Shown here: in pieces, positions 60,767 through 64,000 of the stretch | Layout: each line of letters starts with the position of its first letter | Numbering within the stretch: the stretch's first letter is position 1 | Origin: an uncultured Candidatus Saccharibacteria bacterium | GTDB taxonomy: Bacteria > Patescibacteriota > Saccharimonadia > Saccharimonadales > Saccharimonadaceae | DNA: 64,000 nucleotides | Reading direction: 5' to 3' | Assembly (NCBI GenBank): GCA_938043965.1 | Contig: CALIQQ010000002.1 | Coordinates: forward strand, 107,832 to 171,831 | Notes under the pieces: model-generated | The model's database searches: none | The model's input: only the letters and a program-made list of their open reading frames with translations | Told to the model about the DNA's origin: nothing | Program-made: the position numbers and the translations under genes

Positions 60767-62269
60767 ATGGAAACTACGCCAACTTTTTTCTTCTATGACC
60801 TTGAAACGAGCGGTCTTGACCCAAAAACTGACCGCATTATGCAATTTGCCGGCATTCGCACCGACCTTGACTTTAATCCAATCGGCGAGCCGGTCAATGT
60901 GTTAGTTAAGCTATCTGATGATACTCTACCTAGCCCTGCCGCCATTAACGTTACCGGTATTACCCCACAGTCTACCCAGCTAGACGGCCTGACCGAGCCG
61001 GAGTTCTGTCATTTTGTCCAAACCGAAATTTTTACCGAAGGTACGATTGCGGTTGGCTATAATTCAATCCGATTCGATGATGAGCATATGCGCTATACCT
61101 TCTATCGCAACTTTTATGACCCCTATGAGTGGCAGTGGAAAAATGGCCGTTCGCGTTGGGATTTGCTGGATGTAGTGCGTATGGTCCGTGCACTCAGACC
61201 AGAGGGAATTGAGTGGCCGGTAACTGAGGTCTCTCCCGTATCTAATTCAGCAGATTCAAACACCCCAGTTAGCGAGATGTCGGCGCGCTCAAAATCACGT
61301 GACCCGTATCTAGAAAAACGATATAAGCCGAATAACCGTCTTGAAAATCTTACTAAAGTCAATCATATTATTCACGAGCATGCTCACGACGCTCTCTCTG
61401 ATGTTGAGGCGCTCATATCTGTCACAAAATTATTAGCCGAAAAGCAGCCAAAACTTTACGACTATCTTTTTAATATGCGAAACAAAAAGACGCTCATGCA
61501 AAACTTCAACTCAAAGCGCCCCTTCGTTTATACCTCTGGCCGCTACCCTTCACGATATATGCATACTACTGTTGTCGCTCCGATTGGTATCTTGAAAAAT
61601 GGCAATCTCCTAGTCTATGATTTGCGCTATAACCTTGAAGATTTACTGAAAAATCCTGAAACAACCTGGTTCCCGATCGTAAAAGAGCTAGCATTTAATA
61701 AGTGCCCAGCGGTGGCGCCACTTGGCGTGCTTGATGCAGCATCTGAAATGGACTCCACCGATTTGGCGAACCCAGTTAAGCGTGGCTCAACTGGTTGGGC
61801 GAAAATCGGTCTCGAAAAATCCCTCATTGAAAAACACCAAGCCATTCTAAATGCTCATTTGCCAGAGTTCGCTGCAAAAATGCAAAAACTGTTCGAGGAG
61901 AAGAAGACTACTTTCGAGAAAGTATCCGATGTTGATGGCCAACTTTATGAGGGGTTCATTCCGGATGGTGATCGACAAAAAATTCGGGACGTGCCGCGCC
62001 GTAGGGAGAATGAACTAGCCGACTATCATCCAATTTTCGAGGACCCAAGATTATCTGAGCTACTTTTGCATTACAAAGGTCGCAATTTCCAAAAAAGTCT
62101 GAGTGAAACGGAACAAGAAGAATGGGAAAAATATCGTCTTGCGCGTTTGCGTGCCCAGGAAAAAACTTTCATTGCCGAGCTTGAACGGCTAAAGGGCGAA
62201 ATGAACCCCGGTATCCTAGAGGATCTTTTGCTTTGGTACCAGAGCCTTGCCTCATATCTTTACATATAA
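60767..62269 (+). CDS. sbcB: Exodeoxyribonuclease I
   Basis: Degrades single-stranded DNA 3' to 5' in recombination and mismatch repair. 500 residues (E. coli enzyme 475). DEDDh nuclease motifs: FFYDLETSGLDP (Exo I), GYNSIRFDDEHMRYTFYRN (Exo II) and HDALSDVEALI (Exo III, with His). Family-specific features are FYDPYEWQWKNGRSRWDLLD and the SH3-like and C-terminal helical parts (RKRFPELL-like region replaced by HAHLPEF). All four acidic residues are present. An insert of about 25 Ser-rich residues near 155-180 is unusual. Confidence 0.93.
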   Translation: METTPTFFFYDLETSGLDPKTDRIMQFAGIRTDLDFNPIGEPVNVLVKLSDDTLPSPAAINVTGITPQSTQLDGLTEPEFCHFVQTEIFTEGTIAVGYNSIRFDDEHMRYTFYRNFYDPYEWQWKNGRSRWDLLDVVRMVRALRPEGIEWPVTEVSPVSNSADSNTPVSEMSARSKSRDPYLEKRYKPNNRLENLTKVNHIIHEHAHDALSDVEALISVTKLLAEKQPKLYDYLFNMRNKKTLMQNFNSKRPFVYTSGRYPSRYMHTTVVAPIGILKNGNLLVYDLRYNLEDLLKNPETTWFPIVKELAFNKCPAVAPLGVLDAASEMDSTDLANPVKRGSTGWAKIGLEKSLIEKHQAILNAHLPEFAAKMQKLFEEKKTTFEKVSDVDGQLYEGFIPDGDRQKIRDVPRRRENELADYHPIFEDPRLSELLLHYKGRNFQKSLSETEQEEWEKYRLARLRAQEKTFIAELERLKGEMNPGILEDLLLWYQSLASYLYI

Positions 62270-62278
62270 CTGATTTTT

Positions 62279-62287
62279 TGGTATAAT
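62279..62287 (+). promoter_or_regulatory. Promoter of the S1-protein gene
   Basis: TGGTATAAT, about 97 bases before ATG 62384, giving a leader with a large hairpin. Confidence 0.75.
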
Positions 62288-62301
62288 AAAGAGAAGATTC
62301 G

Positions 62302-62364
62302 GGTTCGTTCAAGAGGGGAAGTTGACTCTAATGAAAACTGCTAATTTCATTTCTTGAACGAGCC
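62302..62364 (+). promoter_or_regulatory. Leader hairpin with a nested short ORF upstream of the S1 gene
   Basis: GGTTCGTTCAAGA (62302-62314) pairs with TCTTGAACGAGCC (62352-62364), 13 pairs with one G-U. The loop holds an eight-codon ORF, MKTANFIS, from ATG 62331 to TGA 62355-62357, whose end runs into the 3' arm of the stem. Layout suggests autoregulation or translational attenuation. Confidence 0.6.
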
Positions 62365-62383
62365 TGAAGGAAGGAAAAAATTA

Positions 62384-63439
62384 ATGTCAAAATTAACTAT
62401 GGATGAACTCCTCGCGAAAGAGGGCGATTCTATCAAACAAGCTATCACCGGTGATACTGTTGATGGTGTTGTGCTTTCGGTCAAAAAACACGAAATTTTG
62501 ATCGACCTAGGAGCTAAGGGTGTTGGTCTTGTACCACGTCGTGAAGCTTCATACGCACGCAATCTTGAAGTCGGACAAGCCGTTACGGCTTCCGTGATTG
62601 ATGCGGAAATGGAAGACGGCTACGTCTTGCTTTCACTTCGTAAAGCTGTGAAGGATAAGGGTTGGGATGAAATCTTGGCTAAGCTAGAAGCAGCTGAAGT
62701 TGTTGAGGTCGTACCTTGTGATGCTAACCGCGGCGGTCTTCTAGTTGAATACGAAGGTATTCGTGGTTTCTTGCCAGTTTCTCAGCTCTCTGCTGAACAC
62801 TACCCACGTGTTGGCTCGGCTGATAAGGATGAAATCTTGCAACGCCTTAATAGCCTCGTTGGTAAAACAATCAAGGTTCGTATTCTTGATGCAAACAAGA
62901 AAGATAATAAGCTAATCTTCTCTGAAAAAGAGGCGGTTAAAGATGGTCTTGCTGCACGTTTTGCTGAACTTAAGATCGGCGATACCGTTAAAGGTATGGT
63001 TACTGGTGTTGTTGATTTCGGCGTCTTCGTCAATGTTGATGGCATCGAAGGTTTGATTCACATTTCCGAAATTTCTTGGGAGCGTGTTAATAATCCAGCC
63101 GACTACGTTAAAGTTGGTGACGAAATTGATGCTAAAATCATCGCTATCGACAAGGAACGTCTCAGTCTTTCTATCAAGCAACTAACTGAAGACCCATGGC
63201 TTTCCGAAGTTGAAAAATTGAAAAAGGGCGCAAAAGTTGAGGGAACTGTCACTCGAATCACCCCATTCGGCGCATTCGTTCAAATTTCACCAGCAGTTGA
63301 AGCTCTCGTTCATGTCTCTGAGCTTGGCGAAGGTAACGATGTTGATCCAGAAAAAGTCTTCACTTTGAACGAGCGCAAGAGTTTCAAGGTCTTAGACATC
63401 GACAAAGAAAACCGCAAAATTAGCTTAAAGATTGCTTAA
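62384..63439 (+). CDS. rpsA: Ribosomal protein S1-like protein, four S1 domains
   Basis: 351 residues from ATG 62384, set by AAGGAAGG; a TTG 30 bases upstream lies in the leader hairpin. Four S1 (OB-fold RNA-binding) domains: about 19-85 (TVDGVVLSVKKHEILIDLGAKGVG), 100-180 (VEYEGIRGFLPVSQLS), 195-265 (GMVTGVVDFGVFVNVDGIEGLIHISE) and 282-350 (GTVTRITPFGAFVQISPAVEALVHVSEL). Four-domain S1 proteins are usual in Gram-positives and CPR, against six in E. coli. Its function is mRNA binding on the 30S subunit, or a related RNA-binding role. Leaderless initiation elsewhere makes its role here interesting. Confidence 0.9.
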   Translation: MSKLTMDELLAKEGDSIKQAITGDTVDGVVLSVKKHEILIDLGAKGVGLVPRREASYARNLEVGQAVTASVIDAEMEDGYVLLSLRKAVKDKGWDEILAKLEAAEVVEVVPCDANRGGLLVEYEGIRGFLPVSQLSAEHYPRVGSADKDEILQRLNSLVGKTIKVRILDANKKDNKLIFSEKEAVKDGLAARFAELKIGDTVKGMVTGVVDFGVFVNVDGIEGLIHISEISWERVNNPADYVKVGDEIDAKIIAIDKERLSLSIKQLTEDPWLSEVEKLKKGAKVEGTVTRITPFGAFVQISPAVEALVHVSELGEGNDVDPEKVFTLNERKSFKVLDIDKENRKISLKIA

Positions 63440-63453
63440 TCTAAAATCTAGCT

Positions 63454-63488
63454 AGAAAAAGAACTCCATTTTTCGGAGTTCTTTTTCT
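63454..63488 (+). terminator. Intrinsic terminator after the S1 gene
   Basis: AGAAAAAGAACTCC/GGAGTTCTTTTTCT, 14-pair stem with its own T-run in the 3' arm. Confidence 0.92.
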
Positions 63489-63548
63489 ACATTCTTTTTG
63501 TGCTGCGTTCACTTTTTATTAAGTTTCTTTTCACTCCCATTCCACTTA

Positions 63549-63557
63549 TGCTATAAT
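63549..63557 (+). promoter_or_regulatory. Leaderless promoter of the last surface gene
   Basis: TGCTATAAT with 7 bases to ATG 63565. Confidence 0.8.
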
Positions 63558-63564
63558 AAAGCAT

Positions 63565-64000
63565 ATGAAGGTACTATCGGCTAATAGTAGAGCTCTGCCC
63601 CTAAAGGGTCTAGAGCATCAACTCTCTATCATTTTATCTACTAAGTTTTTTGTACTTTTCTCTTTTCTCACTCTCTCTTTTATGATCTTCCAACTTTTTT
63701 CTCCCATCGTTTCCTCTAATGCTGAAACTGAAAACACCGCTAAAGTCTCCACTCCAGCTGGCGCTATTTCTCTTGCCACAGAAGATAACGTTACTATCAA
63801 CATTACCCCAACTCCAACCCAAAAAATCTATTCTAAAACTACAACTCTAAAAATCACTAACTCCTGCAAAAAAGGTGCTACCATCACTCTCTCCACTAAT
63901 AAATCCCACAATAACCTCGAAAGACAAGGCGCAGACTCTTTCACTAAGACCATCGCATCCGTCTCGGGGGGGGGGACTTTAACCGATAATTCCTGGGGTT
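63565..64000 (+). CDS. FISUMP-family surface protein, N-terminal part (3' end beyond window)
   Basis: 145 residues visible. Signal peptide or anchor at about 30-55 (FFVLFSFLTLSFMIFQLF). From about residue 62 it follows the beta domain of the 23675 and 26692 products (VTINITPTPTQKIYSKTTTLKIT, and DNSWG matching their NNTWG), so a FISUMP domain is expected downstream but cannot be seen. Codon 134 runs into a ten-G tract (63966-63975); with ten G the frame stays open (SGGGTLTDNSWG) and homologous, so this is the ON length. Leaderless start with TGCTATAAT 7 bases upstream. Confidence 0.8.
   Translation, partial: MKVLSANSRALPLKGLEHQLSIILSTKFFVLFSFLTLSFMIFQLFSPIVSSNAETENTAKVSTPAGAISLATEDNVTINITPTPTQKIYSKTTTLKITNSCKKGATITLSTNKSHNNLERQGADSFTKTIASVSGGGTLTDNSWG
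63966..63975 (+). repeat. Homopolymeric G10 tract inside a surface-protein gene
   Basis: Ten consecutive G encode part of Ser-Gly-Gly-Gly at about residues 134-137. Change by one or two bases would shift the frame and truncate the protein, as in contingency loci. Confidence 0.8.

Noticed and set aside
1..64000. UGA recoded as Gly (as in Gracilibacteria/Absconditabacteria)
   Set aside because: Conserved genes read through without internal TGA, and TGA ends the 58387 gene just before a terminator; the code looks standard.
1..64000. A DGR reverse transcriptase or template repeat inside the window
   Set aside because: No frame shows RT motifs, and I found no noncoding match to the constant blocks of the FISUMP ends. 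If present, they lie elsewhere.
1..64000. CRISPR array or insertion sequence
   Set aside because: No regularly spaced repeats and no transposase or cas-like frame. The tandem repeats found are adjacent or inside coding stalks.

Overview
The window looks like chromosome of a Patescibacteria/CPR bacterium, most probably a Candidatus Saccharibacteria (TM7) relative. This is inferred from gene content and style, not from a marker tree. Pointers are compact genes with many 4-14 base overlaps, a short glucose-6-phosphate isomerase, an XRE-HTH/MurA fusion, a membrane-anchored Clp ATPase, a VirB6-like channel protein, a DUF348/G5/transglycosylase protein, FISUMP surface proteins and PxTG cell-wall sorting tails. 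TGA acts as a normal stop (for example at 59221-59223), which argues against the UGA-recoding Gracilibacteria and Absconditabacteria. CCA ends are encoded in all five tRNA genes.

Layout. 1-2400: end of tpiA and two low-complexity proteins. 2500-2800: tRNA-His/tRNA-Gly pair on the minus strand. 2830-6362: two transcription units of unknown proteins with strong promoters and long structured leaders. 6536-12684: a secreted DUF11-like protein, then an overlapping pair with a VirB6/TrbL-like membrane protein. 12746-23102: conserved core (murB, folD, small membrane protein, Clp-like ATPase, tRNA-Arg, ftsK, recG, a possible Zn-phospholipase-like protein, rsmD). 23178-28032: surface cluster with a small PTTG protein and two FISUMP proteins carrying three FISUMP domains. 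28139-36823: galU, pgi, tRNA-Leu, a CmpB-like membrane protein, gpmI, HTH-murA, pcrA/uvrD. 36942-41012: a 1356-residue surface protein. 41218-43891: Rpf-like protein, rsmA, pilin. 44001-48770: a D-alanylation (dlt) cluster with its own phosphopantetheinyl transferase-like gene. 48821-58146: ftsH, murJ, a three-gene surface locus, a MIP channel and a membrane protein. 58387-60561: two unknown genes sharing an identical promoter. 60767-63439: sbcB and a four-domain S1 protein. 63565 to the end: the start of another FISUMP-family surface protein.

How it fits together. Many genes supply a Gram-positive-like envelope: MurB, MurA, MurJ, FtsK, FtsH, DltA-D, and wall-anchored or membrane-anchored adhesins. 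These suit an epibiont that lives attached to a host bacterium. Three glycolytic genes (tpiA, pgi, gpmI) and folD represent central metabolism.

The two strongest unexpected signals are these. First, the C-terminal 55 codons of the three FISUMP domains align without gaps. They differ mainly at codon positions 1 and 2 of AAY-like codons, which is the footprint expected of a diversity-generating retroelement (DGR); no reverse transcriptase or template repeat is visible here, so it would have to act from elsewhere. Second, many genes have an extended -10 box (TGnTATAAT-like) ending only 6-9 bases before the ATG with no Shine-Dalgarno site, which implies widespread leaderless mRNAs. Also notable are a G10 tract inside the last surface gene and recurring degenerate copies of gene 3' ends just downstream of their genes.
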